Source: Candidatus Stahliibacteriota bacterium
GTDB taxonomy: Bacteria > Hydrothermota > UBA3072
Direction: 5' to 3'
DNA: 51,605 bases
NCBI GenBank assembly: GCA_004377355.1
Contig: SOIB01000061.1
Location: forward strand, 1 to 51,605
How positions within the stretch are numbered: the first letter of the stretch is position 1; each line of letters begins with the position of its first letter. A program made the position numbers and the translations under genes. Below are positions 19,401-27,952 of the stretch, one piece after another. The notes below the pieces were generated by a model that saw nothing but the letters and a program-made list of their open reading frames with translations, was not told the DNA's origin and ran no database searches.

Positions 19401-19584
19401 AAGGGAGATAAATCCCTCCAAACGAGAAAGAATTTATAAGAAAGTAGAAAATATTATAGTTGAAGATGCACCAATGGTGTTTCTTACGCATTCAGTTAAT
19501 TTTACATTGGTCAATGAGCGAGTATTCGGGTTCAAACCTGACCCATTAAATTATACCCATTATGAATGGATAGGAGTACAGTAA
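16429..19584 (+). CDS. soluble MCP-like signalling protein fused to C-terminal SBP_bac_5 (peptide/nickel-type) solute-binding domain
   Basis: NAEIKAYQAGSQGRGFEVVANELGKLT aligns to the MCP hairpin tip; second degenerate hairpin DQSRVLSLYGKIEGSR; from about residue 579 HTELRVYLQGDPLSLDPARV...ERWDLSPDALEWNFTIRDDVVNHNGKKIDAEDVKYSIDR is family-5 SBP. No TM segment or signal peptide visible. Confidence 0.85.
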   Translation: MESNNNLNENIRQLRNISENIYSTLKDISDEQIGWADELEKVRSKLKNLNASMSVINKASDSLGATTGRNEELLSFGLSLSNEIMKKTKNFLQIIDTLSYKLNTLIGKREDINSIVEKLLSLNQASANTARNAEIKAYQAGSQGRGFEVVANELGKLTGESLRIVDSMITSLETLRDESKKIVDRFKTLQDTLSQFEEITNQLEESSNDLKEKFSTIINITDCLIESLDRINTKRQDIDLVANTMLSLSQNFILKASKIDLLLTHKESVGEIIEHLVELHQYLKSNNSPLLLSNIRQLDSALNAIFRLNENSRVDVANLKGEQVYKELDFNELQDIKDILNKAIEEMKGVKGIVQSTLNKSKQGIDSINKVRVFIEQEKIDMKEVTVLQENLYMRSNELGRLVERIDDLSDQSRVLSLYGKIEGSRISSDFIGLESIVNEMHALSGDYSKVASELSVFFAPVKEEIEELDKMVQKLNGIINRLGEMAIESENAFKGNEEQIRYLIEISNSIKLSLDKQKDIIAKATDSFTWITDEINENAQLITELEKRMDKEKEFVNSIVRENLRETKSLNILGDKKHTELRVYLQGDPLSLDPARVGDAPSNKVASSIHRGLFDFGFSGGVYPLIVERWDLSPDALEWNFTIRDDVVNHNGKKIDAEDVKYSIDRLKGGPNNFIIEPIESINVKGTYSLTIKLKNLFMPLITNLATVGGSIISKDNSSENDKRISGIGPFRFVEWSNDEDIILEAHSDYIFGEPYPSRLVYKRSGSALESFRENLVDIAVVRADEVPMIKKDTELRDRLISSEFLNVNYMGFNFKKTDLPFNDKRVRQALNYAVDNSALIEETESGLGAISRGIFPPGLSVYDANHKGYEYNLHLARELLKEAGYPDGLHDVYKLSISDSLTNINRAKFLKEAFSDIGVRVEIDEYPWGEFLEIVHDGEPELFLLEWSADTTDPNNFIFPLFHSSSKGIGGNTLFYSNESVDLLIEEGLREINPSKRERIYKKVENIIVEDAPMVFLTHSVNFTLVNERVFGFKPDPLNYTHYEWIGVQ

Positions 19585-19585
19585 T

Positions 19586-19990
19586 ATGGAATTATTGAGT
19601 TTCGCACTTGATGATAAATACTTTGGTGTCCTTTTAGATAAGGTGAAAGAAATAGTGAAGGGAACAAGAGTTACTCCAGTTCCCCTAACTCCTCCACATA
19701 TTGAAGGGGTGATGAACCTACGGGGTGATCCCATTTCAATCATTGACTTAAAAAAGAAATTGGGATTTGATAGCAAAGCAGAATCTCTTGATATCATACT
19801 ATGTTATATAAAGGATTCTGTTGTTGGCCTTAGAGTGGATAAAATTCTTACTATAAATAAGTTTTCACCTGACGCATTTAAGAAAGTCCCTAAAAGCATT
19901 GAAAGGAATATAGAATCCAAATATATAAAAGGGATTGTTAAAATTGAAGAGGACAAATATATAATAATTGATGTAGATCAGTTAATTTGA
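19586..19990 (+). CDS. cheW: CheW-like coupling protein
   Basis: GVLLDKVKEIVKGTRVTPVPLTPPHIEGVMNLRGDPISIIDLKKKLGF is classic CheW. Confidence 0.92.
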   Translation: MELLSFALDDKYFGVLLDKVKEIVKGTRVTPVPLTPPHIEGVMNLRGDPISIIDLKKKLGFDSKAESLDIILCYIKDSVVGLRVDKILTINKFSPDAFKKVPKSIERNIESKYIKGIVKIEEDKYIIIDVDQLI

Positions 19991-20004
19991 TGTAAGGAGG
20001 CTTT

Positions 20005-20370
20005 ATGGGTGTAAGAGTTTTGATAGTTGATGATGCAATATTTATGAGAAAAATGTTGGGGGATATTCTAAGAAAAGGTGGATATGAGATTTGTGCTGAG
20101 GCAGAGAATGGAGCTGAAGCTGTTAAGAGATATTTAGAATACAAACCTGACCTTGTAACAATGGATATTATAATGCCTGATATAAGCGGGATCGATACTG
20201 TGAAAGAAATAATAGAGAAAGATAGAGATGCGAAGATAGTGATGATTAGTGCAATGGGTCACCAGAGCCTGGTAGTTGAAGCAATACAGGCTGGTGCTAA
20301 AGATTATGTAGTTAAACCTTTCCAACCGTCAAGGGTACTTGAAGCTGTTCAGAGAGTTTTAAAGTTATAA
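20005..20370 (+). CDS. cheY: single-domain CheY-like response regulator
   Basis: VLIVDDAIFMRKML, DLVTMDIIMPDISG phospho-acceptor Asp, KDYVVKPFQPSRV; GGAGG SD upstream. Confidence 0.93.
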   Translation: MGVRVLIVDDAIFMRKMLGDILRKGGYEICAEAENGAEAVKRYLEYKPDLVTMDIIMPDISGIDTVKEIIEKDRDAKIVMISAMGHQSLVVEAIQAGAKDYVVKPFQPSRVLEAVQRVLKL

Positions 20371-22173
20371 ATGAAAGGGGATAGAGATAAGTATATAGAA
20401 CTCTTCAGGGAAGAAGCTAGGGAATATATTGAGCGATTGAATAACCTCTTAATTGAGATGGAAGAAAATTCCACGAGTGGAGAGGTTATTAGCGAGGCCT
20501 TTAGAATATTTCATACTCTTAAGGGTATGGCAGCATCATTGGGATATAAGGAAATTGAAAGTATTTCTCACGATTTAGAGGAGCGTCTTGAAGGACTTAA
20601 AAAATATGGCAAAGGAGTGAACAAGGAGATAGTTGATAGAATATATAAAGGAATGGATAATATAGAAGATCTTGTGGAGGAGATTGGAAGAGCAGAGGGT
20701 GAGAAAGGGAAGGAAGATATAACATTGAAGCGTTCCCCATGGGTGAAGATTACCCTCAATAAAGATACCGAGTTACCTGCTGCGAGTGTAACGGTTATAA
20801 TAAAAAGAATAGAACAAGAAGAGAACATAGAAGAGATCCAACCTTCCTTCGAGGAAATTAAGGCAGGGAAAATTAAGGACACCTTTTGGGTTAGATGTTC
20901 TAATGAGAAGAAAGTGATGGAGATGTTAGTTTCTTTGAATGAAGTAGAAGAAGTTTCAATTGAAAGGAAAAAAGAGGAAAGCAGAGTCCCCAAGGTAGGA
21001 CTTGGAGGTATCCGTGTTAATGTTGAACTGTTAGACCGTTTACAGAATATCGTTGGAGAATTGGTTGTTTTTTCATCTCAATTATCAACTTTATTAAATG
21101 ATGAGGATAAAAAAATTAAGGGATTCCTAGATGTGCATTATAGGACTCTTAAAGAGTTACAAAATGTTGTTACAGAAATAAGACTTGTTCCTCTTTCATT
21201 AATATTTAATAAATTTCCTCGCTATGTGGGGGATTTGAGTGTGGAACTTGGTAAAGAAGTATCTATTGATATTTTTGGTTCCGATATAGAGGTTGATCGT
21301 TCGCTCCTTGAAGGTATAAGTGAACCCTTAATACATCTCGTGAGAAATGCAGTTGGTCATGGGATTGAAACCCCTGGGGAGAGGAAAAAACTTAATAAAC
21401 CTACAACCGGGAAGGTAACAGTTTCTGCAAAGAGATTAAGAGGGGATATTATGATAGAAATCATTGATGATGGTAAAGGTATAGATGAGAAAGAGGTACT
21501 TTCCGCCGCACTCAGGAAGGCTTTAGTAAAGAAGGAAGAGGTAGATTCTCTTACAAGGAAGGAAATTCTCCATTTTCTTTTTATACCTGGTTTTACAACC
21601 GATGAGAAAGTGAGCGAGGTTTCCGGTCGTGGAATAGGTCTTGATGTAGTAAAGCAGATTGTAAGGTCTGTGGGAGGCAGTGTTGATATTAAAACAGAAA
21701 AGAATAAAGGAACAACCATAACAATGAAGATGCCTCTCTCTATGGCTATAATAAGAGTTTATTTATTTCAATCAGATGGGCAACTTTTTGCACTTCCAAT
21801 GACATTTGTTGATGAGACATTGATGATTCCAGGAAGGTTTTTTTCTCACCTTATGGGACAAGAGGTTATGTTGCTTCGAAAGGAAATTTTACCGGTTTAT
21901 CACTTTAAAAAAATAATGAAAAATCATACAGATTATAGAAGCAAGGATACAATTCTTTCATGTTTAGTTGTTGAGGTGGAGAATGAGCGATTTGCACTCA
22001 CAGTTGATAAATTTAGAGGTAGTTGTGATGCTGTAATAAAACCTCTTCCAGAACCTTTAAATGCAATTAAGGAATTAACGGGTATTACTATTATAGGGGA
22101 CGGTGAACCGTGTCTAATAATTGATCTACCAAGCTTTAAATATAGGAGGATATATGAGAATACAGGATCTTAA
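20371..22173 (+). CDS. cheA: chemotaxis histidine kinase CheA
   Basis: Hpt AFRIFHTLKGMAASLGY; HATPase EPLIHLVRNAVGHGIETPGER, DDGKGID, SGRGIGLDVV; C-terminal CheW-like domain. Confidence 0.95.
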   Translation: MKGDRDKYIELFREEAREYIERLNNLLIEMEENSTSGEVISEAFRIFHTLKGMAASLGYKEIESISHDLEERLEGLKKYGKGVNKEIVDRIYKGMDNIEDLVEEIGRAEGEKGKEDITLKRSPWVKITLNKDTELPAASVTVIIKRIEQEENIEEIQPSFEEIKAGKIKDTFWVRCSNEKKVMEMLVSLNEVEEVSIERKKEESRVPKVGLGGIRVNVELLDRLQNIVGELVVFSSQLSTLLNDEDKKIKGFLDVHYRTLKELQNVVTEIRLVPLSLIFNKFPRYVGDLSVELGKEVSIDIFGSDIEVDRSLLEGISEPLIHLVRNAVGHGIETPGERKKLNKPTTGKVTVSAKRLRGDIMIEIIDDGKGIDEKEVLSAALRKALVKKEEVDSLTRKEILHFLFIPGFTTDEKVSEVSGRGIGLDVVKQIVRSVGGSVDIKTEKNKGTTITMKMPLSMAIIRVYLFQSDGQLFALPMTFVDETLMIPGRFFSHLMGQEVMLLRKEILPVYHFKKIMKNHTDYRSKDTILSCLVVEVENERFALTVDKFRGSCDAVIKPLPEPLNAIKELTGITIIGDGEPCLIIDLPSFKYRRIYENTGS

Positions 22174-22771
22174 AGAGTTACAATTAGATGGAATAAAGGA
22201 ATCTGCTAATATTGGTAGTGGACATGCAGCAACAGCATTGAGTCAGATGCTGGGGAAAGAGGTTAGTGTTGAGGTACCTAAAATAGAGATTATTCCCATT
22301 GAAAAGACTCCAGAACTTCTCGGTAGAGATGCTGGTATTATAGTAGCCTCTCTTACTAAATTCTTTGGTGATGTTACTGGAAGGACTCTTATTGTAATGA
22401 GTGATGATAATGCGAAAACATTAGTCAAAATTCTTTTAAACAAAGAAATGTCTCGTGATGTAGTGATTGATGATATGGGAATCTCTTCACTTAAAGAGGT
22501 TGCCAATATCCTGTGTAGTTCTTATCTTAACGCTATTTCTGAATTCCTTGGTCTTTTGTTATTACCATCGGTACCAGTAATCATTAGAGATGATTTCGGA
22601 GCGATTATCAGTAGTGTCTATTTAGAATTTAGTGGGAATGAAGAATTCGTATTCTGCGTTAAGACTATCTTTCACTTTAAAGACCCGAAGAAAGAATTAG
22701 AAGCCTATCTTTTACTAATACCAGATACTGGTGGTTTAACTATTATTTTGAAAGCAATGGACCTTTTATAA
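22154..22771 (+). CDS. cheC: CheC-family CheY-P phosphatase
   Basis: LDGIKESANIGSGHAATALSQML and SSLKEVANILCSSYLNAIS: both E..N active-site helices. AGGAGG-ATG at 22154 (ORF track 22121). Confidence 0.9.
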   Translation: MRIQDLKELQLDGIKESANIGSGHAATALSQMLGKEVSVEVPKIEIIPIEKTPELLGRDAGIIVASLTKFFGDVTGRTLIVMSDDNAKTLVKILLNKEMSRDVVIDDMGISSLKEVANILCSSYLNAISEFLGLLLLPSVPVIIRDDFGAIISSVYLEFSGNEEFVFCVKTIFHFKDPKKELEAYLLLIPDTGGLTIILKAMDLL

Positions 22772-25405
22772 TTGAGAATTTCAGAACAAGAAAAGGGTAT
22801 ACTTAGATTTTTTGCAAAAAAGATTGACCTCAATGATCCTGGTGCTCATAATAATCTTGCCTGTGTTTATTTCAATAAGGGCTTAATAAAGGAGTCTATA
22901 GAAGAGTTGAAAAAAGCTCTAGAGATAGAACCTAATTTCACTACAGCGAAGAATAACATTGAATATATATACAGGACAACCGGGTATTACGATGAGAGCA
23001 TTCAAAAATTAAAAGAGAAAATTCGAGCAGATCCAGATGACTGGAAAGCAAGATTAGAATTAGCGCGGTCATATAAGAGTACCGGAGATTATTATAAAGC
23101 GATTACACATTATAATAAATATCTTAATATCTACCCAAAAGATACAAACGCATTGTTAGAGATGGGTATCTCTTGCAAGGCTATAGGTTTCTATGAGGTT
23201 GCGATTGAAAATTTCAAGAAAGCTTTGCGTATACGTGATGACTTCACTCCTGGACATAAGTATTTAGGAGAGGTATATTATAATCTGGGACTCTTTTCAC
23301 AAGCTATAATGGAACTAAAAAAAGCAATCAAGCTTGACCCTAAAGATGCAGAAATCTACTTTTTACTCTCCTTTGCATATGGTGAGGAGGATAGATTTAA
23401 TGATGCAAAGAAGGCGGGAGATAAGGCGATAGAGTTGAATCCAAGATACGCTAAGACAGAGCCCAATCTTGGGTTAGGGATATACCGGCAGAAGGGATAT
23501 CAAGATTTCATTTCTGTATCGGAAATAAAGATAAAAGATAAACCATTTTTCAGCCATTATACTATGGGACTTACCTATAAAAATAGAGGAATGTTTGAAG
23601 AATCCCTTCGAGAACTTCATAGGGCAGAAGAAGCGGATCCAGAGAATCCACTTGTGAAGGAGCAGTTAGGTGAGGTATTTCTCTTTATGGGTAAGAACGA
23701 GGATGCCATTTCTGCATATCTGATGGCTATTAAAGAGGACCCTGATTCTCCAAAACTTGCTAATAATATAGGTATTGCATGGCATAGACTTGGTCGTCTT
23801 AATGAAGCAATATCTTGGTATGAACGTGCAATTTCAAATGATGAAAATTATGCAGTTTCCTGGAATAATCTCGGTATAGTGAATTATCATTCTGGAAATC
23901 CAGATAAAGCCTTTAAGTATTTCCAGAAAGCACACAAAATAAATCCCGATTATCTCGACACCTATCTAAACCTTGGAATTATTTATATGAATAAGGGACA
24001 TTATGATAATGCAGAGAAGTTGTTTAAGAAGACAATCCAGAAAAAAGAGGAATATTCCCTACCATATAATTATCTTGGCTCTGTGTACTTAAATACCGAT
24101 AGATTTGGAGAAGCAATTCATTGTTTCCAGATGGCAATTAATCGGGATAATAGTTATGATGAGGCATACTATAATTTGGGATTTGCATTTTCACGCATTG
24201 GTAAGTATGATAAAGCATTAGAGGCAACAAAGAAAGCAATGGAAATAAATCCATTTTATACAAATAATATGTTTAAGTTAGGTCTTGATATCTATTCCGA
24301 ACAACTGGATATCATGGTATCTAGAGAATTCACAGAGGAGATGGGGATTGGTGGGGTTACCGGTGAAGAAGCTGAAGAAGAAGAGATTTTTGAGAACCTA
24401 TTCATCGCTTCAAAGGAGATGCCAAGTAATTTAGAAGAAGAAATTGAGAAAGCAGAATCTCTCTACGGAAAAGAAAAACTGGATGAAGCGTTAGAGCTAC
24501 TTAACGAAATAAGGAGTCAGGAACCGGATAATGCAAAAATTCTACTTCTTTTGGGAAAAGTATATCATAGAAAAGGATTGCTGGGTGAAGCAAAGGACAT
24601 ACTCTTAGATTTAGTACCTGAGAATGAAGAGGCACTGCGAACTCTAGCATCAGTTTATCTGGAAAATAAGGAGTTGAAGCGCGCTAATGAAATGGCAAAA
24701 ATACTAAGGGAGAAAAACAAGAATGATCCCTTCTCTTATTTTGTTTCTGCGCGGTATCATGAACATGGAAAGGAATTTGAAAAGGCAGTTAAGATATTAA
24801 AGAGTTGTCCTAACTGGAGAGATGAGCCAAGTATATTACAGGAAATTGCTTCTCTTAATTTTTCTTACAGGAATTTAGAGGAAGCATTATCATATATCTT
24901 GAGAAGTATTTCAATTTCTTCATCTTCCGAATCATATTTAATGTTAGCAAGGATTGAAATCAGACAGAAAAAATTTGAATCTGCCCAGATAAATTTAATA
25001 AAAGCCATAAAAAAGGACCCGAATAATAAGGTTGCCTTAAGATTGTTAGTAAGAACAAGATTAGAACTTGAAGATTATGATAGAACAATTGAAGCCGCTA
25101 AGAATGCACAAGAAGTAATTAAGGCAGATAGTAAAATTGCTTTTTGGTTAGGTAAAGCTTATTATAAGAAAGGAATGATAGAGAAGGCGATAGAAAGTGT
25201 AAAACAGGCAATTAGTTTTGATGAAAAGAATATCCAAGCATACAGGACACTTGCTTCGCTTTATTTTAACGCAGGTAAATTTAAGAAAGCAGAAAATTTA
25301 TGGGAGACTATAATTGAGCGTTCTGATGACAACAAGATTATAAAACAGGCAAAAGACGCTCTCCTTAGTCTTCTTCGTCTTCGAAAGATTACAGGGGGGA
25401 TATAA
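22772..25405 (+). CDS. large TPR-repeat protein (877 aa)
   Basis: Many TPR units such as AHNNLACVYFNKGLIKESIEELKKALEIEPNF and AVSWNNLGIVNYHSGNPDKAFKYFQKAHKINPDY; TTG start directly after the cheC stop. Confidence 0.9.
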   Translation: MRISEQEKGILRFFAKKIDLNDPGAHNNLACVYFNKGLIKESIEELKKALEIEPNFTTAKNNIEYIYRTTGYYDESIQKLKEKIRADPDDWKARLELARSYKSTGDYYKAITHYNKYLNIYPKDTNALLEMGISCKAIGFYEVAIENFKKALRIRDDFTPGHKYLGEVYYNLGLFSQAIMELKKAIKLDPKDAEIYFLLSFAYGEEDRFNDAKKAGDKAIELNPRYAKTEPNLGLGIYRQKGYQDFISVSEIKIKDKPFFSHYTMGLTYKNRGMFEESLRELHRAEEADPENPLVKEQLGEVFLFMGKNEDAISAYLMAIKEDPDSPKLANNIGIAWHRLGRLNEAISWYERAISNDENYAVSWNNLGIVNYHSGNPDKAFKYFQKAHKINPDYLDTYLNLGIIYMNKGHYDNAEKLFKKTIQKKEEYSLPYNYLGSVYLNTDRFGEAIHCFQMAINRDNSYDEAYYNLGFAFSRIGKYDKALEATKKAMEINPFYTNNMFKLGLDIYSEQLDIMVSREFTEEMGIGGVTGEEAEEEEIFENLFIASKEMPSNLEEEIEKAESLYGKEKLDEALELLNEIRSQEPDNAKILLLLGKVYHRKGLLGEAKDILLDLVPENEEALRTLASVYLENKELKRANEMAKILREKNKNDPFSYFVSARYHEHGKEFEKAVKILKSCPNWRDEPSILQEIASLNFSYRNLEEALSYILRSISISSSSESYLMLARIEIRQKKFESAQINLIKAIKKDPNNKVALRLLVRTRLELEDYDRTIEAAKNAQEVIKADSKIAFWLGKAYYKKGMIEKAIESVKQAISFDEKNIQAYRTLASLYFNAGKFKKAENLWETIIERSDDNKIIKQAKDALLSLLRLRKITGGI

Positions 25406-26415
25406 TGCCTATAGAAGCACCTATCTCAGAGTTGGCTCTTTTTGATTTATTACAGTTGATATCTCTTACTGCTAAAAGTGGAATACTTAGTTTGACAGAG
25501 AAAGAAACCACAAAAACATACACTATTTATTTCGATAATGGGAAACTCGTTTATATTGATCTAACTGATAAAATTAGGGAGGAGATGGTAAAGCGTGAAT
25601 TAGTGGATAATGATGAAGTTTATTCTTTGGAAGCTGATGACTTAATCGAATATATTGTAGAAAGGCAGTTGATGAGTAGTAATACGTTTAATATATTATA
25701 TAGAAAAATAGCTATGGAGGTTATATATTCTCTTTTCACAATTAATTCTGGGCAAATTAGTTTTAAGGAGAGCGATTTTTCCGTTCCTTACTCCCTGGAT
25801 TTGGGGGTGAAGATTGAGAATGTAATCCTGGAAGCTGCAAGAAGGATTGATGAGATATCAAAGATGGAGGAGATAATACCCTCCCGCGATATTGTTCTGG
25901 AGGTTTCTTCAGATATAATTGGGATGGAGTCGATAAATCTTGACCGTATGGAGTGGGAGCTTATCTCTCTTATTGATGGAAAGAGAACCATAGCTGATCT
26001 TATAAGAGAGAAAGGGGATGAATTAAAAGTTTTGAAATCGCTCTATGGATTAATCATGACTGGGATTGTTACAGAAAAGAGGATAGAGTTAAATAACATT
26101 GTGAAAGATGAAGTTGCGAAGGACGATGAGATTACAGGAAAGCTACGGGAACTTAGAAAGCTATGGAGCAAAGGAGAATATGAAAAAGGTATTGAAATAC
26201 TTTCTCATTTAAGAAAAAGGCATCCAGATGATACGAGAATTATTTATGAATTAGGTTTTTATTATCTTGCTACGGGGAGATTTAAAAGAACCATTTCTGA
26301 GTGGGATTCATATCTTCTTTTAAGTGAAAATGAACTACAAAAGGAAGAAATAAAGGAAAATCTTGAGTTGGTCATGGAGTTAATTAAGAAGATTTCCAGT
26401 AGGGAGGTGTCCTGA
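25405..26415 (+). CDS. DUF4388 (PATAN-like) domain protein with C-terminal TPR
   Basis: ELALFDLLQLISLTAKSGILSLTEKETTKTYTIYFDNGKLVYIDL is DUF4388-like; C-terminal TPR-like helices; 1-bp overlap with upstream gene. Confidence 0.78.
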   Translation: MPIEAPISELALFDLLQLISLTAKSGILSLTEKETTKTYTIYFDNGKLVYIDLTDKIREEMVKRELVDNDEVYSLEADDLIEYIVERQLMSSNTFNILYRKIAMEVIYSLFTINSGQISFKESDFSVPYSLDLGVKIENVILEAARRIDEISKMEEIIPSRDIVLEVSSDIIGMESINLDRMEWELISLIDGKRTIADLIREKGDELKVLKSLYGLIMTGIVTEKRIELNNIVKDEVAKDDEITGKLRELRKLWSKGEYEKGIEILSHLRKRHPDDTRIIYELGFYYLATGRFKRTISEWDSYLLLSENELQKEEIKENLELVMELIKKISSREVS

Positions 26416-27140
26416 TGATGCAAGATGGACTGCAAAGTGATGCTAATTCATTAGATGTTCTCTTGTCCCTTGCTGATCTATATGTGCAGAATGATCTTAT
26501 TGAGGAAGCCAAGGCACTTCTGAAGACTGCTATTGAGCAGAATAAGGGTGCAGTAGAACCATATTGTAGTTTGGGGAAAATATACCTAAAGGAAGGTAAT
26601 AGAGAAAGGGCAATTAAGATTTTGAAGCAAGCAGAGATGATAGAACCTGAGAATAAAATTATTCAGGATTTACTTCAAGCAACAGGGAAAGAGGAAGTAG
26701 TAGAAGAACTAAAAGTGGTAGAAAGAGCGGAAGAGAAAGGGGAATTAGAGGAGATAGAAGAAGTAAGCGGGGTCCCTTTAGAAGATTTAATAAAAAGAGA
26801 ATTGGATAAGTTATTAAAAGAGGAAGGTATTATGGGGATTATACTCGTTGACGAAGGTGGATCTCTTATATATGCAGAACTGAATCTACCCCTCGATGAA
26901 GAATCTACGGGAGCGATAATCAATACCATTTACAATAGGATAAATGAAACAGTAAAAGGCTTTGATCTAGGGGACTTAGAGGAAGTAATTTTTGAGTTAC
27001 CTGGCGGTAACATATTTGTTCTTGGGACACTTTCTATAAGGTTTATCGTTCTTGTAAAGAGAGATATTCACATTGCGAGTTTAGAAGGGGAAATCAGGGA
27101 GATTTTTGAAAGAACAAAAGCAATTCTGGAGGTGGATTAA
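26415..27140 (+). CDS. TPR plus Roadblock/LC7 domain protein
   Basis: N-terminal TPR (EPYCSLGKIYLKEGNRERAIKILKQAEMIEPEN); C-terminal GIMGIILVDEGGSLIYAELN...IINTIYNRINETVKGFDLG Roadblock pattern. Confidence 0.78.
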   Translation: MMQDGLQSDANSLDVLLSLADLYVQNDLIEEAKALLKTAIEQNKGAVEPYCSLGKIYLKEGNRERAIKILKQAEMIEPENKIIQDLLQATGKEEVVEELKVVERAEEKGELEEIEEVSGVPLEDLIKRELDKLLKEEGIMGIILVDEGGSLIYAELNLPLDEESTGAIINTIYNRINETVKGFDLGDLEEVIFELPGGNIFVLGTLSIRFIVLVKRDIHIASLEGEIREIFERTKAILEVD

Positions 27141-27472
27141 TGAAGGAGATACTTGATGATTTGATTTCAACAAAGGGAGTGCTGGGTTGCTACATTGTGG
27201 ATAAAGAAGGTTCAATTGTGGATTTCAAAGGTGACGAAAATATTGATGAAAACCTGATTTCAGCATTAGTAGCTGAAATATCAAACGAGATAGCGAATCA
27301 AATGAATATTCCAGGCAATTTTTCAATATCTGCATTGGCAGGAAATGGCAGTATTTTTATGATAGCCAAGAAGGATTTTATTCTGACCCTTCTTAGTACA
27401 TCTGATGTTGATACAGGTGAGGTAAGGTTAAAGCTTCGTCGTGGAGCGAAGTTGATAGCAGAGTTATTATAA
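27140..27472 (+). CDS. Roadblock/LC7 domain protein
   Basis: GVLGCYIVDKEGSIVDFKGDENIDENLISALVAEISNEIANQMN; about 110 aa, single domain. Confidence 0.78.
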   Translation: MKEILDDLISTKGVLGCYIVDKEGSIVDFKGDENIDENLISALVAEISNEIANQMNIPGNFSISALAGNGSIFMIAKKDFILTLLSTSDVDTGEVRLKLRRGAKLIAELL

Positions 27473-27952
27473 TTGCAAGACCATATTATTCTATCCCGAG
27501 ACATGCAGAAAAAGATAAATTATTCCTTAGAAAGACTCATTATTGAGACTAATGCTCTTCATGCTGTGTTTGCGACTAAGAGTGGTGAAATTTTGGAGCA
27601 TCGAGGTTTAAATATAGGAACGCAGATAGTCTCAATCACAGCCTTACTTGCAGGAATTTTCAATACTACTAAGGAGATGGCAAAAATCATTGATGAGCAT
27701 AATTTTAACCAGTTTTTTATTAAGGGTCGGGAATGGAAATTATTCTATCAAGACATTTCGTCTCTATTTATTCTTATTGTATTATTTAAAGATAGAACAC
27801 TTCTTGGCACAGTTAAGTTATCGAGTGAGAGGTTTGCCAGAAGGGTGAAAAGAATATTTGAGAAGGAAAACACTAAGGGGATTGAAACAAGAGTCTTAAG
27901 TGGTGAAGGTGCTCCCGAAGAGGATTTACTTGAGGAGTTATTCAAGGAATGA
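27473..27952 (+). CDS. Roadblock/LC7-like protein
   Basis: ALHAVFATKSGEILEHRGLNIGTQIVSITALLAGIFNTTKEMAKI; TTG start abutting upstream stop. Confidence 0.65.
   Translation: MQDHIILSRDMQKKINYSLERLIIETNALHAVFATKSGEILEHRGLNIGTQIVSITALLAGIFNTTKEMAKIIDEHNFNQFFIKGREWKLFYQDISSLFILIVLFKDRTLLGTVKLSSERFARRVKRIFEKENTKGIETRVLSGEGAPEEDLLEELFKE

Noticed and set aside
16429-19584. possibility that the receptor-SBP fusion is two genes
   Set aside because: The reading frame is continuous for 1051 codons with coiled-coil flowing into the SBP start and no internal stop; an assembly error cannot be excluded without reads but nothing in the sequence indicates one.
20568-20993. 141-aa - strand ORF inside cheA
   Set aside because: Antisense to well-supported cheA; Ser/Ile-rich low-complexity translation typical of a shadow ORF.
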